Shown piece after piece: positions 37,576-46,808 of a stretch of DNA of 64,000 bases. Each line of letters opens with the position of its first letter. The stretch's first letter is position 1. The DNA is from Aliarcobacter butzleri (GTDB lineage: Bacteria > Campylobacterota > Campylobacteria > Campylobacterales > Arcobacteraceae). The notes beneath the pieces are model-generated. The model ran no database searches and was not told where the DNA came from. It saw nothing but the letters and a program-made list of their open reading frames with translations. A program made the translations under genes and the position numbers. The stretch lies in assembly GCF_900187115.1 (NCBI RefSeq), contig NZ_LT906455.1:310001-374000 (forward strand), given 5' to 3'.

Positions 37576-40500
37576 TTATAAAACCTTTCTATTTTTAAAT
37601 GAAATAATTATTGTTAAAGCAATAATAACAATTGTGATATAAACAAAATTTGGTATTACTATGGGCTCTCCTGCCACATAAGAGTGTTTTCCACTTAAAA
37701 AATAATTTACTCCAAAATAGGTCATAATGATACTAAAATAGCTAATAACAGATAAAAGATTTAAAACATAATCATTGATAACATCTTTTATATATTTTAA
37801 ATGGATTATTATTATATAAATTATTATTGAAATAAGTGTCCAAGTCTCTTTTGGATCCCAAGCCCAATATCTTCCCCAAGATTCATTTGCCCAAATTCCA
37901 CCTAAAAAATTACCAATTACTAAAAGTATGATACCTATTAGAATAGATATTTCATTTATTCGAGAAGCTTCTTTTATACTAAGTAATATTCTAAAAAATC
38001 TTTCATTTTCATTTTTTGCATTTGCAAAAATATATAAAATTAAAGAAAAAAATCCAAGAAGACAACTAAGCGCCAAAAATCCATAGCTTGCAGTAATTAC
38101 ACTTACATGAATAGTTAACCAATATGATTTTAAGACAGGTGCTAAAGTTGTAATTTGAGGTTCTAACCAACTTAAATGGGCAACAAAAAGTGTAATTCCA
38201 CTTAAAATGGCTGTACAACTAAGAGCTAAATGTGATTGTTTTGAAAAAATTATTCCAGATATAGCAATAGCCCATGAGATATAAATCATAGATTCATAAC
38301 CATTTGTCCAAGGTGCATGTCCTGCAACATACCATCTTAAAGCTAATCCAAAAGTATGAAAAATGAAACCAAAAATTAGAAGATAAAAAGTTAATTTTGT
38401 GATTTTTTCTACTTTTATACTCGGATTTATGATGTTTATAAAAACAATAAATAAAAGAATAACTCCTAAAATTAGATAAAAAGGCATTAATCTTTCAAAA
38501 ATATCAAATTTATTTAAAAGAAGTTCTGCTTGAATCTTAATCTTATTTGGAATGATATTTGAAGCAAGATTATATTGATAAGATTTTATTTCATCAAGAT
38601 AATTATTTGCTTTTTCCCAATCGTTGTTTTTTGAAGCATCCAATAGTGAGAAATAGTAGTTTTTAACTAAATTGTTTATTTGTAAAGATTGTTCATTCTT
38701 ATAAGAATTTGCCTCAATTATATTTAGCCATTTATTATTTAAATCATCTTTTAGAGGAAAAACTTTGAAAAAATCACCATTAAATAGTGAATAAGATATA
38801 TTTAAAGCTTCATCTATTTTTATTAGTTCTTTATCATAAATTGTTCTATTTGAAGCACTTTTATTATTGCTGATTTCAAGTTCATCTGCTAATTTATAAC
38901 CACCATATTTGTCATAAACATCATCAAAAGAGAAATAAGATTTATCTATAGAAAGCCCCAAAAGTTTTTTAATATTTTCATCTTTAACTTTATAAATAGG
39001 AATTGTTCGCCAAATTTCAGGATACATCATCATACTAATAAAAAATTGGTTTTCGTCTAAATTTCCAATTAAACTTTTTTTAGTTGTTTTATTTAATATT
39101 TCTATTGCCAAAGAGTTAAGAGGTTTTATTCTTCCTTGGTAATCTTGAACTAAAAGTGAACCGAATTTTTGACTATGAATTTTGTCTATATTATAAATTA
39201 GCTCTAAATCTTGAGTAAAACTTTTTTGTGGTAAAAAGATAAAAAAAGAAAAGATAACTAAACACAAACTCTTTTTTAAATAATATGATTTTTTAATATC
39301 TTCTAAAGTATATCTTTTATGTACAAGTTTTGAAAATCTACTGTTTTTTACAAATAAAGTCAGAATTAATCCTAAAAAAAGTAGAAAATATCCAATATAA
39401 GTTGGAATTTTCCCTGGGTCTTTATTTACTGATAAAATAGTAGCAGTTTCATCCATTTTGTATGAAGATTGAAAAAATCTATATCCTTTATAGTCTAAAA
39501 CATTATTCATAAAAATAGTGTAATCAAAAGAGTTGTTTTCTATTGGGTCATAAATTTTTACAAAACTTGAATATGTTGAAGGTGAATTTGAACCAGGGTA
39601 TCTTTGAAGTACAAAATCATTTAATAAAATTGAAAAAGGTAAAACTATCTCTTTTGCTCCCCATTGAAGTTCAATTTTTTTATCTTCGATAAATAGTGTT
39701 TGAGTAACACCTAAAGATGAATCAGCTTTTTTATAAAGAGGAATTTGTGAAGTTTTATTATCATATTTAAAATCAACAATAATAGCATTAACTTGTTCGC
39801 TTTTATCGAACATTTTATCACTATTTACAACTTCAAGTTTTCCATTCATTAAAGCTTCAAAAATTTTAAATTGAGTTTGTCCAATTTTATAAATTTTATT
39901 TTTTTCAATTTTTGTTTGTGTATTTGCATTTATAGTTTTTTCATTTTCTAAATCATTAGAATATAAAGTTATTTGCAAATTTGAAGTTAAATAAAATTCA
40001 TCATTTATAGTTTCAAAATTTATTGTTGGTTTAGTTTCATTTTTTATGTTGTTATTAAGTGTAAAAGTTAAAAAATTAGAATCAAATTTTTCTTTATCTT
40101 GTAATAAAATATTTTTTGCTCCCATTGCTTCTGATAACAAAATATCCATTGAAATTTTTCCATTAGGATTTGGAACTAATTTTTCAATAGCATTATTTAC
40201 ATAATTATTATATTTTATAGATAAAGGTTTATTATTTATTGTAGTTTCATATTCAAATTTTGTTTGATTTAAAGGAGTTATCATAACCTCTTTTTCATAA
40301 CTTTTTTCGCCATCTTTATCCAAAATTTTTATTTGTATATATTCATTTGTAGAATAAACTTTATTTTCCATACTTCCTTCAGGAATTGTCATGACAGCTT
40401 CATAACCTAGATATCTAGTCATTGCTGAACCTATAAAAATAAAAATTATTGATATATGAATTAAAAAAGTAAAAAATTTATTTTTTTTATACATTTTAAA

Positions 40501-40701
40501 AATGATAATATTAACTGCTATTCCAACTGTTAAAATTAGCATAATAAGTTCAAACCAAGTTTGTCCATATACAAATGATTTTGCACCAAGAACTCCAAAA
40601 TCATTTTCAACAAATGTTGCAACTGCGCAAGCTAAAGCCATAAATATCAAAAATATAGTCATAATTTGCATGCTAAAGATATTTTTTAAAAAATTAATCA
40701 T
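37576..40701 (-). CDS. nrfI: NrfI-type CcsB-CcsA fused cytochrome c haem lyase
   Basis: This 1041-residue fusion has an N-terminal CcsB/ResB-like part (membrane helices, then a large periplasmic domain with PEGSMENKVYS and FQSSYKMDETATILSV). The C-terminal CcsA/ResC-like part carries the haem-handling WWD-type motif WGRYWAWDPKETW near residue 925. It delivers and attaches haem to apocytochromes c in the periplasm. In Wolinella the homologue NrfI, encoded after nrfHA, is dedicated to the CXXCK haem site of NrfA. Here it follows nrfA by 49 bases containing a strong hairpin, and the NrfA product has the CWTCK site, so the same role is inferred. Confidence 0.88.
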   Translation of the reverse strand: MINFLKNIFSMQIMTIFLIFMALACAVATFVENDFGVLGAKSFVYGQTWFELIMLILTVGIAVNIIIFKMYKKNKFFTFLIHISIIFIFIGSAMTRYLGYEAVMTIPEGSMENKVYSTNEYIQIKILDKDGEKSYEKEVMITPLNQTKFEYETTINNKPLSIKYNNYVNNAIEKLVPNPNGKISMDILLSEAMGAKNILLQDKEKFDSNFLTFTLNNNIKNETKPTINFETINDEFYLTSNLQITLYSNDLENEKTINANTQTKIEKNKIYKIGQTQFKIFEALMNGKLEVVNSDKMFDKSEQVNAIIVDFKYDNKTSQIPLYKKADSSLGVTQTLFIEDKKIELQWGAKEIVLPFSILLNDFVLQRYPGSNSPSTYSSFVKIYDPIENNSFDYTIFMNNVLDYKGYRFFQSSYKMDETATILSVNKDPGKIPTYIGYFLLFLGLILTLFVKNSRFSKLVHKRYTLEDIKKSYYLKKSLCLVIFSFFIFLPQKSFTQDLELIYNIDKIHSQKFGSLLVQDYQGRIKPLNSLAIEILNKTTKKSLIGNLDENQFFISMMMYPEIWRTIPIYKVKDENIKKLLGLSIDKSYFSFDDVYDKYGGYKLADELEISNNKSASNRTIYDKELIKIDEALNISYSLFNGDFFKVFPLKDDLNNKWLNIIEANSYKNEQSLQINNLVKNYYFSLLDASKNNDWEKANNYLDEIKSYQYNLASNIIPNKIKIQAELLLNKFDIFERLMPFYLILGVILLFIVFINIINPSIKVEKITKLTFYLLIFGFIFHTFGLALRWYVAGHAPWTNGYESMIYISWAIAISGIIFSKQSHLALSCTAILSGITLFVAHLSWLEPQITTLAPVLKSYWLTIHVSVITASYGFLALSCLLGFFSLILYIFANAKNENERFFRILLSIKEASRINEISILIGIILLVIGNFLGGIWANESWGRYWAWDPKETWTLISIIIYIIIIHLKYIKDVINDYVLNLLSVISYFSIIMTYFGVNYFLSGKHSYVAGEPIVIPNFVYITIVIIALTIIISFKNRKVL

Positions 40702-40719
40702 TTGTACTCTTTTTGAAAG

Positions 40720-40747
40720 AATTAAGAGAAGAAATCTTCTCTTAATT
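40720..40747 (-). terminator. Intercistronic hairpin between nrfA and nrfI
   Basis: AATTAAGAGAAGA (40720-40732) is perfectly complementary to TCTTCTCTTAATT (40735-40747). It lies entirely between the nrfA stop and the nrfI start. On the minus strand it is followed by CTTTCAAAAAG rather than a T run, so it is more likely an mRNA-stabilising or attenuating hairpin than a full terminator. Confidence 0.55.
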
Positions 40748-40750
40748 TTA

Positions 40751-42241
40751 TTAATATGAAGTTTTAGTTTCTACGCCTTCTCTACTTTTTGGATTGTAAA
40801 GCCCTTTTTGTTCTGCTTCATTTTTCCAATCTTTTAGTAAACCGTTTGTGAACTGTTTTTTCTCTTCAATTAGTTTTCCCATTGGTAAACCAATCAATTC
40901 TTGAGCTTGTTTTTTATCAGTAATTGTAGGTGCTTTATAATCTGTTACACCATGTTTTGCTAAAACTTTAGCTAATTTGATTCTTGCATTTCCTGCTTTT
41001 TCAATAGCTGTTCCTAAAGTTTTTAAAGTCTCTTCTGGTGCATGGAAAAATGCTGAGTGTGAAGCTGCTGCAAAATCCCATCTCCATTGAGCATGTCTAA
41101 TATCAGTTAAAATATCTTTCATCTCTTCTGGTGTTGCTCCAACTTCCCAAGCTTTTCCAGCTTCTAAGTGAGCAGCTACAATTTGTTCCATTGCTTTTTG
41201 GTTAAGATCATCTTTTCTTGCTTTTTTATCTTGAATATTTGCTAATAGAGATTTTTCACTAACTCTGTGACAATTCATACAAGTTTTATCCATATTTTCT
41301 AAAGGATTACCAATTTTATGGTCTGTATATTTTATACCACCTTCTTGAGTATATGGCATGTGACAATCTGCACAAGAAACATTATTTCTTCCATGAGCTC
41401 CTGTTTTCCAAGTTTCATATTCTGGGTGTTGCGCTTTTATCATTGGAGTTTTAGAAACTTGATGTACCCAATCACTAAATTCAATTGTGTCATAATATTT
41501 TTCCATATCTTCAACTGTAGTTCCATTTGCCCAAGGTAAAGTTACTGCCATAGCTGTTTTACCATTTTCTAAAGGAGTTTTTTTGAAATAGTATTCAACG
41601 TGACATTGTGCACAAACTAATGTTCTCATATCTTGTTGAGTTGCTGTTGCTAAAGTAGGGCTTTTACCTTCAGCTTTTAAAGCATCATTTAAATAACTTC
41701 TTCCAACTTGAAGTTCCATTGTTTCTGGATTGTGACAATCTACACAACCTATAGGATTTACTATGTCAGCACCATATTTTGCCCATTTCCCTGTGAAATA
41801 TTCATTGTTCCCTTGTTCGTGCATAATTCTTGGAACATCAGGCGATTTACATGTCCAACAAGCACTTGGTAGAGGACCACTTTCTTTATCTGTTGGTGCA
41901 CCTGTTCTTAAAGAATTACTTACATCATCAATCGCATAAAAGTGACCTCTTGGTGCATTATAATCTTTTGAAAACGCATAACCTGCCCATAAAACAACCA
42001 TTTCTGGATGTAGTTTTAACATATCATCTATTTGATCTGAGTTTTTTGTTTGTTTCCATGAATCAAATTCTCTTGGATAGAATTTTCTAAACTCTTCATT
42101 TTTTGTTTCCCATTTTTCAATTTTTGGAACAGATAATAGATTCTCTTTTTCTTCTTTTTTCTCATTTATTGAAGCCAATAATACCGTCATTAATCCTATC
42201 GCAATTATAGAAATTGCAAATAAAAATTTATACTTTTTCAT
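40751..42241 (-). CDS. nrfA: Pentahaem cytochrome c nitrite reductase (ammonia-forming)
   Basis: NrfA reduces nitrite to ammonium with six electrons in the periplasm. The 496-residue precursor has an N-terminal signal/anchor (residues 5-24) and five haem sites: CWTCK at 128-132 (active-site haem with lysine ligand), CVDCH 166-170, CAQCH 210-214, CADCH 290-294 and CMNCH 321-325. It lies 13 bases after nrfH and before nrfI. The nrfHAI order is that of Wolinella. Confidence 0.97.
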   Translation of the reverse strand: MKKYKFLFAISIIAIGLMTVLLASINEKKEEKENLLSVPKIEKWETKNEEFRKFYPREFDSWKQTKNSDQIDDMLKLHPEMVVLWAGYAFSKDYNAPRGHFYAIDDVSNSLRTGAPTDKESGPLPSACWTCKSPDVPRIMHEQGNNEYFTGKWAKYGADIVNPIGCVDCHNPETMELQVGRSYLNDALKAEGKSPTLATATQQDMRTLVCAQCHVEYYFKKTPLENGKTAMAVTLPWANGTTVEDMEKYYDTIEFSDWVHQVSKTPMIKAQHPEYETWKTGAHGRNNVSCADCHMPYTQEGGIKYTDHKIGNPLENMDKTCMNCHRVSEKSLLANIQDKKARKDDLNQKAMEQIVAAHLEAGKAWEVGATPEEMKDILTDIRHAQWRWDFAAASHSAFFHAPEETLKTLGTAIEKAGNARIKLAKVLAKHGVTDYKAPTITDKKQAQELIGLPMGKLIEEKKQFTNGLLKDWKNEAEQKGLYNPKSREGVETKTSY

Positions 42242-42254
42242 GATATTCCCCTTC

Positions 42255-42785
42255 TTACTTTAAGTGTTCTTTTATTCCCAAACTATATGGAGTTGAAATT
42301 AAACTTCTAACTTTTCCATGTGGTACATATTTGTGACATTCCCAACATTTTCGATCTTTATCGAAATTTCCCTTGTTGTGATAAGAACTTGCATTTTTTT
42401 GCACAGTTTCACTCACACCGCTATGACATCTTACACAGTTTGCTTGTACACGTTCTGCGGCGTTATCACTTATTCTAATGTTGTTTTTATAAGTATTTAA
42501 AGTAAAAGCAACTGAGTGATTCCAACCATCAATTGCTTTTGCAGTATACTTAGCGACTTCATCTCCTACTGGAAGGTGACAGTCTATACATTTTGCTACA
42601 TTTTTATGTGAGCTATTATCCCAAGTTGTATAAGCTGAATGCATAACATGGCAGTTAATACAGGCTTTAGGATCACTAGAAAGATATGACAACATCGAAG
42701 AAGCATACATTGTGTAAACAAGTAATAATGCAGCAATAGTAGCACTTAAAATTGCTCCATAGATAATTATCTTTTTGTTTTTCAT
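42255..42785 (-). CDS. nrfH: Tetrahaem quinol dehydrogenase subunit of nitrite reductase
   Basis: NrfH (176 aa) anchors NrfA and oxidises menaquinol. It has one N-terminal membrane helix (residues 5-28) and four haem motifs: CINCH 42-46, CIDCH 66-70, CVRCH 117-121 and CWECH 147-151. It is the first gene of the nrf operon. An FNR-like box lies 58-73 bases upstream of its start codon. Confidence 0.95.
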   Translation of the reverse strand: MKNKKIIIYGAILSATIAALLLVYTMYASSMLSYLSSDPKACINCHVMHSAYTTWDNSSHKNVAKCIDCHLPVGDEVAKYTAKAIDGWNHSVAFTLNTYKNNIRISDNAAERVQANCVRCHSGVSETVQKNASSYHNKGNFDKDRKCWECHKYVPHGKVRSLISTPYSLGIKEHLK

Positions 42786-42842
42786 TGTATAGTCCTTATG
42801 CCAGATGACTTTAAATTGTACAATAAGAAAAACGAATTATGC

Positions 42843-42858
42843 CTTGACCAAAGTCAAG
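42843..42858. promoter_or_regulatory. CRP/FNR-family binding site upstream of nrfHAI
   Basis: CTTGAC-CAAA-GTCAAG is a perfect inverted repeat with the FNR-like TTGAY-N4-RTCAA form, centred 65 bases before the nrfH start. A TACAAT hexamer lies downstream on the minus strand. A closely related box precedes napA at 52400. Confidence 0.65.
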
Positions 42859-42869
42859 AAAAAGCAGAA

Positions 42870-42889
42870 AAATGAATAATTATTCATTT
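42870..42889. terminator. 20-base AT palindrome after the secreted hypothetical gene
   Basis: AAATGAATAATTATTCATTT is a perfect palindrome 20 bases downstream of the hypothetical gene's stop on the minus strand. It is followed there by T-rich sequence. It may end that transcript; an operator role for nrf is also possible but it is further from the nrf promoter than the FNR-like box. Confidence 0.35.
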
Positions 42890-42909
42890 ATTTTTATTCA
42901 AAGAAGAGC

Positions 42910-43296
42910 TTATTTCACGAAAACCTTAGAATCATAAAGTTTATTGTTTACTTTTACTTCAAAATAACCTTGAGTAACATTTTGATGTTTAAATGTTAGT
43001 TCATAAGCAAATATTTTTTTAGTTATTTTATTTGAAATAGGAATATAACTTTGGTAAATTCCAATTGAATCTCCAATTCTAACTTCAACATTTGTATTTT
43101 TATTATAGTTTCCTAAAATTACTATTTTAGAATAACAAGTTCCATTATAATTTTGAGTTGTGCTTGTTACATGTTGTACATTTTCACCAGTTTCATTTTC
43201 ATGAAAAATTCCAACAGCAAAAGCTTTTTGAATGTCTGAGTCAATAGCAAAAATATTAGAGATAAAAAAAGTTAGGATAAAGATTGCTTTTTTCAT
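42910..43296 (-). CDS. Small secreted protein of unknown function
   Basis: I do not recognise this 128-residue protein. It begins with a clear signal peptide (MKKAIFILTFFISNIFA) and the mature part is rich in beta-strand pattern with a single cysteine (CYSKIVIL). It has no haem motif. It ends upstream of nrfHAI and lies 6 bases after the PAS-GGDEF-EAL gene, on the same strand, so it is probably co-transcribed with that gene and acts in the periplasm. Confidence 0.65.
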   Translation of the reverse strand: MKKAIFILTFFISNIFAIDSDIQKAFAVGIFHENETGENVQHVTSTTQNYNGTCYSKIVILGNYNKNTNVEVRIGDSIGIYQSYIPISNKITKKIFAYELTFKHQNVTQGYFEVKVNNKLYDSKVFVK

Positions 43297-43302
43297 AATG
43301 AT

Positions 43303-44919
43303 TTAAAGTTTTTCAGGTTTTCCTATGTAATAACCTTGAGCACAACTAACACCAATTTCTTTAATTATCTCTAAAATTTGTTTATCCGCAACAAATTCTG
43401 CTACAGTTTTAATTCCTATTCTTCTAGCAAAGCTTACTATTGTTTCAACAATAATTCTATGTTTTTCATCTGATGCTATATTTTTTATTAGTGAACCATC
43501 GATTTTTATATAGTTTACATCTAGTCTTAAAAGATGCTCAAAGTTTGAATAACCTGTACCGAAATCATCAATTGCAATTTTTGCACCTAATGCTTTTATT
43601 TGATTAATAAAACTTATTACTTCATCGTAGTTTTCGATACCTTCAGATTCTAAAATCTCAAAAGTAACTTTTGATGCAGTATTTGTTTCTGTGATATTTT
43701 TAATTATCTCTTTAACTGTTTCTTTATCTTTTATATCTGCAATATTTAAGTTGATAGAAAAATTTTCATTTCTATGTTTAAAAGTTTCACAAGCTTCTTT
43801 TATGACTTTTCTTGTGATGCTTGAATATAGTTTTACTTTTTTTGAAAAATCTAAGAATTTTATTGGAGGAATGATGTTTCCATCTTTATCTATCATTCTA
43901 ACCAATGTTTCAAAAGAGTAAATTTCACCAGTTTCAATATCTATTAGTGGTTGATAGTGACAAACTATTCTATCTTCTAAAAGAGCTTCTTTGATTGAAG
44001 TTGCCATTTCTAAATTTTGTTTATATTTTTTTTCTATATTTTCGCTCTCTTCATAAACTGATATATCAGATGAAGAGTTTTTTGCATTATTTACAGCAAT
44101 ATCTACTTTTGTTAATAAATTATCTTTTGCTTTTGCAATACCAATTGAAAAACCTATTGAAATGGTTTGATCTTCCACATAAAAAGGTTCTTCATCAAAT
44201 AAAGTTAATATCTTTTGTGCTTGAGATTTCAATTGGTCGATTGATAAATTTTCATAAAATAAGATAGCAAACTCATCACCATCAATTCTATAAACAATAT
44301 ATTTATAATCTAAAAATCTATTTGCAATATCTTGCAAAATTTTATCTGCATTTTCTGTTCCAAAAAAGTCATTTATCTCTTTGAAATCATCTATATTGAA
44401 AACTATACAAGCAGTTGGAAAATTTGTATTTATATCTAAAATAATTTTTTGTCTATTTGGTAATGTTGTTAGTTGGTCATAATAAGCAAGTTTTTCATTT
44501 TTTTCTTTTAGTAAGATTTTTTCTGTGATATCTCTTGCTGTTCCTATAACTCCGACTAATTTTCCATTTTCATCAAAGAAAGGAGCCTTATCAACTTCAA
44601 GATAAGTTAACTTACCTCTGATGTTTCCTTTTTCTATAAATCTTAATGATTTCATAGCTTTTAAAGTCTCTTCATCAGAATCAGAACATGAACTAAAAGT
44701 GTGATATTCAGGATTTTCTTTATGCTTTTCTCTTACTCTTTCTACAAAAAAATTATCATCTTTTCCAAAAACTTCATCAGGAGTTGCTATTAATAATCCT
44801 TTACAAATAGCATTGTTTGCGTATAAATATCGACCTTCTAAATCTTTTATCCATAACATATCAGGAGAATATTCAGATATTAGTATTAAAAGATTTTCTG
44901 GGTCAATAGTAGGTTTCAT
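43303..44919 (-). CDS. PAS-GGDEF-EAL cyclic-di-GMP signalling protein
   Basis: This 538-residue soluble protein has an N-terminal PAS domain (about residues 10-135), a GGDEF domain (145-290) and an EAL domain (305-538). The diguanylate-cyclase motif reads DGDEF (213-217) in place of GGDEF. The EAL motif reads ETL (337-339). Other phosphodiesterase residues look present (NLN, EILESE, IDDFGTGYSN, YIKIDGS, QGYYIGKP), so c-di-GMP breakdown is more likely than synthesis. It is encoded between nap and nrf operons, suggesting a link between nitrate respiration and lifestyle control, but that is inference. Confidence 0.85.
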   Translation of the reverse strand: MKPTIDPENLLILISEYSPDMLWIKDLEGRYLYANNAICKGLLIATPDEVFGKDDNFFVERVREKHKENPEYHTFSSCSDSDEETLKAMKSLRFIEKGNIRGKLTYLEVDKAPFFDENGKLVGVIGTARDITEKILLKEKNEKLAYYDQLTTLPNRQKIILDINTNFPTACIVFNIDDFKEINDFFGTENADKILQDIANRFLDYKYIVYRIDGDEFAILFYENLSIDQLKSQAQKILTLFDEEPFYVEDQTISIGFSIGIAKAKDNLLTKVDIAVNNAKNSSSDISVYEESENIEKKYKQNLEMATSIKEALLEDRIVCHYQPLIDIETGEIYSFETLVRMIDKDGNIIPPIKFLDFSKKVKLYSSITRKVIKEACETFKHRNENFSINLNIADIKDKETVKEIIKNITETNTASKVTFEILESEGIENYDEVISFINQIKALGAKIAIDDFGTGYSNFEHLLRLDVNYIKIDGSLIKNIASDEKHRIIVETIVSFARRIGIKTVAEFVADKQILEIIKEIGVSCAQGYYIGKPEKL

Positions 44920-44924
44920 AAACT

Positions 44925-44949
44925 CTCCTTCCCTTATTCTTTTTAAGGG
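44925..44949 (-). promoter_or_regulatory. Leader hairpin next to the ribosome site of the PAS-GGDEF-EAL gene
   Basis: On the minus strand CCCTTA and TAAGGG (44949-44944 and 44936-44931) form a stem directly in front of the Shine-Dalgarno sequence AAGGAG (44930-44925). The preceding CTCC could also pair with GGAG. Folding may limit translation. Confidence 0.35.
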
Positions 44950-45010
44950 AGTAATAAAATAATTTTCTTATGGAGGGTAATTGTACCATAATAATGTTAA
45001 TTATAATAAT

Positions 45011-45454
45011 TTATTGGTATATTACTCTTCTTAATAACTCCTTGTTCTTTTCTTTTAACTCATCATAATATAGTTGATATTTTATTTTGTTTTCAAAAGA
45101 TATAGGTGTTCTAACTGATTTATATTCAACTAATTCACCATTTTTTATTACTTGAGAAATCTCTGCATATACCCAATAAAAACCTTCATCTTTTCTAAGA
45201 TTTTTTACAAAGCCACTCCAATGACCTTCTGCTTTTAACTTTGTCCATAAATCTTTAAAAATAACTTTTGGCATATCTGGATGCCTTACAATATTATGAT
45301 TTTTACCTATTAATTCATCTACACTATAACCAGAAATTTCTGCAAAAGTATCATTTGCATAAGTAATAACACCTTTTAGATTTGTTCTTGAAACTATTAG
45401 TTCATTTCTAGGAACAATAGTTTCGCACAAGAATTTTCCGCTTAAGAATTCCAT
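45011..45454 (-). CDS. Stand-alone PAS sensor protein (Aer-type PAS)
   Basis: This protein is 147 residues from the ATG at 45454, one base after the napD stop. It is essentially one PAS domain of the Aer class: TNLKGVITYANDTFAEISGY, then RHPDMPKVIFKDLW and the WVYAEI strand, ending in a helix rich in K and E. Aer-type PAS domains bind FAD and report redox state. It has no output domain, so it must act with a partner such as a chemoreceptor. The tight junction with napD suggests expression together with the nap operon. Confidence 0.75.
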   Translation of the reverse strand: MEFLSGKFLCETIVPRNELIVSRTNLKGVITYANDTFAEISGYSVDELIGKNHNIVRHPDMPKVIFKDLWTKLKAEGHWSGFVKNLRKDEGFYWVYAEISQVIKNGELVEYKSVRTPISFENKIKYQLYYDELKEKNKELLRRVIYQ

Positions 45455-45455
45455 T

Positions 45456-45839
45456 TTATTTTCCAGTTTTATCGAAATTTGTTGCAAAACCTATTAAATC
45501 TTTTTGTTTTAAATCTCCATTGTAAACAATATCTTCAGGTTTTACATCTTCATTTAATACTCTTGGAACAGCATCACTATTTTCTAAAACTTCTAAATGA
45601 GAATCTAACTCTTCTTGACTATAAGCCATTTGCATATCGGCACTTATTACATTTGGTATTGCTTCAATAACTTTTAATTTTTTCAGTTCTTCTTGAACAC
45701 CATCTCCTTCAATTGTTACAATTATTCTTCCTAATTCATCGTGCATAAAATAGTCACAAACACCAGATGCTTTTAATGCTTTTACAACTTCTTCTAAATT
45801 TTTTGGTAAAGTTTGTACCACAATACTTGAAATATTCAT
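45456..45839 (-). CDS. napD: NapD chaperone for periplasmic nitrate reductase
   Basis: NapD binds the Tat signal peptide of NapA in the cytoplasm and is needed for its maturation. The first ~80 residues follow the NapD ferredoxin-like fold (MNISSIVVQTLPKNLEEVV; GRIIVTIEGDG; VISADMQMAYS). At 127 residues it has a ~40-residue acidic tail longer than the E. coli protein. It lies 1 base after napL, last of the nap genes. Confidence 0.85.
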   Translation of the reverse strand: MNISSIVVQTLPKNLEEVVKALKASGVCDYFMHDELGRIIVTIEGDGVQEELKKLKVIEAIPNVISADMQMAYSQEELDSHLEVLENSDAVPRVLNEDVKPEDIVYNGDLKQKDLIGFATNFDKTGK

Positions 45840-45840
45840 C

Positions 45841-46800
45841 TTATTCTCCTAATTTATAATAGTTTATTTTATTATCATCACTTGCAATAAATAGCTCATT
45901 TTCATTTAAAAATAAGATATTTGTTAAAGTATTTTGAATATTTGTTAATCTAAATAAGTTCTCTTTTGAACTTACATCGAAAACTGTTACATTATTGTTC
46001 TCATCACTTGAAAAAGCTCCTTTTTTTGAACTTGGACTTAAAGCCACACTATAAACTAAAAAATTGCTATCTTTATAAAAAGAGTTATTTTTATCTATAT
46101 TATAAATGGCACAACGTCTATCTTGACCAGCACTTATTAAAGTATTATTTTTTAAATCAACTTGAAAAACATTATCAACATTTTGAGATTTAAATACTTG
46201 AAGTAGTTTTAAACTTTTTGAATCAAATAATGATAGCGCTCCACTTTCATCTGCAACAATTACTTTTGTTTTATCCAAAGATAGTTTAAAGTGAGAAAAT
46301 TTTGATTGAGAAACTTGGACTTCATTTAAAGTAGTTTTGTTTTTTATATCATAAATAAAAAGTTGATTCGAAAGTAGGGCATAGATTATGTGGTTTTCAT
46401 CTAAAAACTTTGCATACGCGATAAATAGTCTTTTTTTATCATCAATTATATTTATCAACTTTTTATCTTCATATATAAAAAGATTTCTTCCTCCACTTTC
46501 TCCTTGAGATAAAATCAAAATTTTATTTTCTAAAATATCTGTACTATAAATTTTTGATTCAATTAAATCACCTAAAAAATCTTTTATTTTAGGAATTTTT
46601 ATAGTATCAATTTTTTCTTTTGAATTTATATCAAAAATATCAATAGTAGAATTTACAGTTGCTGCTAATAATCTATTTTTATCAAGAACTAAATCAGTTA
46701 CTCCACCACTTGTTTCTAAAATATTTACTGGTTTTAAATCATTTGCAAAAAGATTGTAAGTTAGAGTAAATATAAGAATAAAATAGTTAAAAATTTTCAT
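45841..46800 (-). CDS. napL: NapL-like periplasmic beta-propeller protein
   Basis: This 319-residue protein has a signal peptide (MKIFNYFILIFTLTYNLFA) and WD40-like repeats (TSGGVTDLVLDKNRLLAAT; SLDKTKVIVADESGALSLF; SAGQDRRCAIYNI; SPSSKKGAFSSDENNNVTVF). The position after napF and before napD is that of napL in Wolinella and Campylobacter. Its role in nitrate reduction is not well defined. It lacks haem and iron-sulfur motifs. Confidence 0.82.
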   Translation of the reverse strand: MKIFNYFILIFTLTYNLFANDLKPVNILETSGGVTDLVLDKNRLLAATVNSTIDIFDINSKEKIDTIKIPKIKDFLGDLIESKIYSTDILENKILILSQGESGGRNLFIYEDKKLINIIDDKKRLFIAYAKFLDENHIIYALLSNQLFIYDIKNKTTLNEVQVSQSKFSHFKLSLDKTKVIVADESGALSLFDSKSLKLLQVFKSQNVDNVFQVDLKNNTLISAGQDRRCAIYNIDKNNSFYKDSNFLVYSVALSPSSKKGAFSSDENNNVTVFDVSSKENLFRLTNIQNTLTNILFLNENELFIASDDNKINYYKLGE

Positions 46801-46808
46801 AGTTGATC

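Noticed and set aside
42870-42889. Second nrf operator
   Set aside because: The palindrome is nearer to the end of the hypothetical gene than to the nrf promoter, and it has no counterpart upstream of napA.
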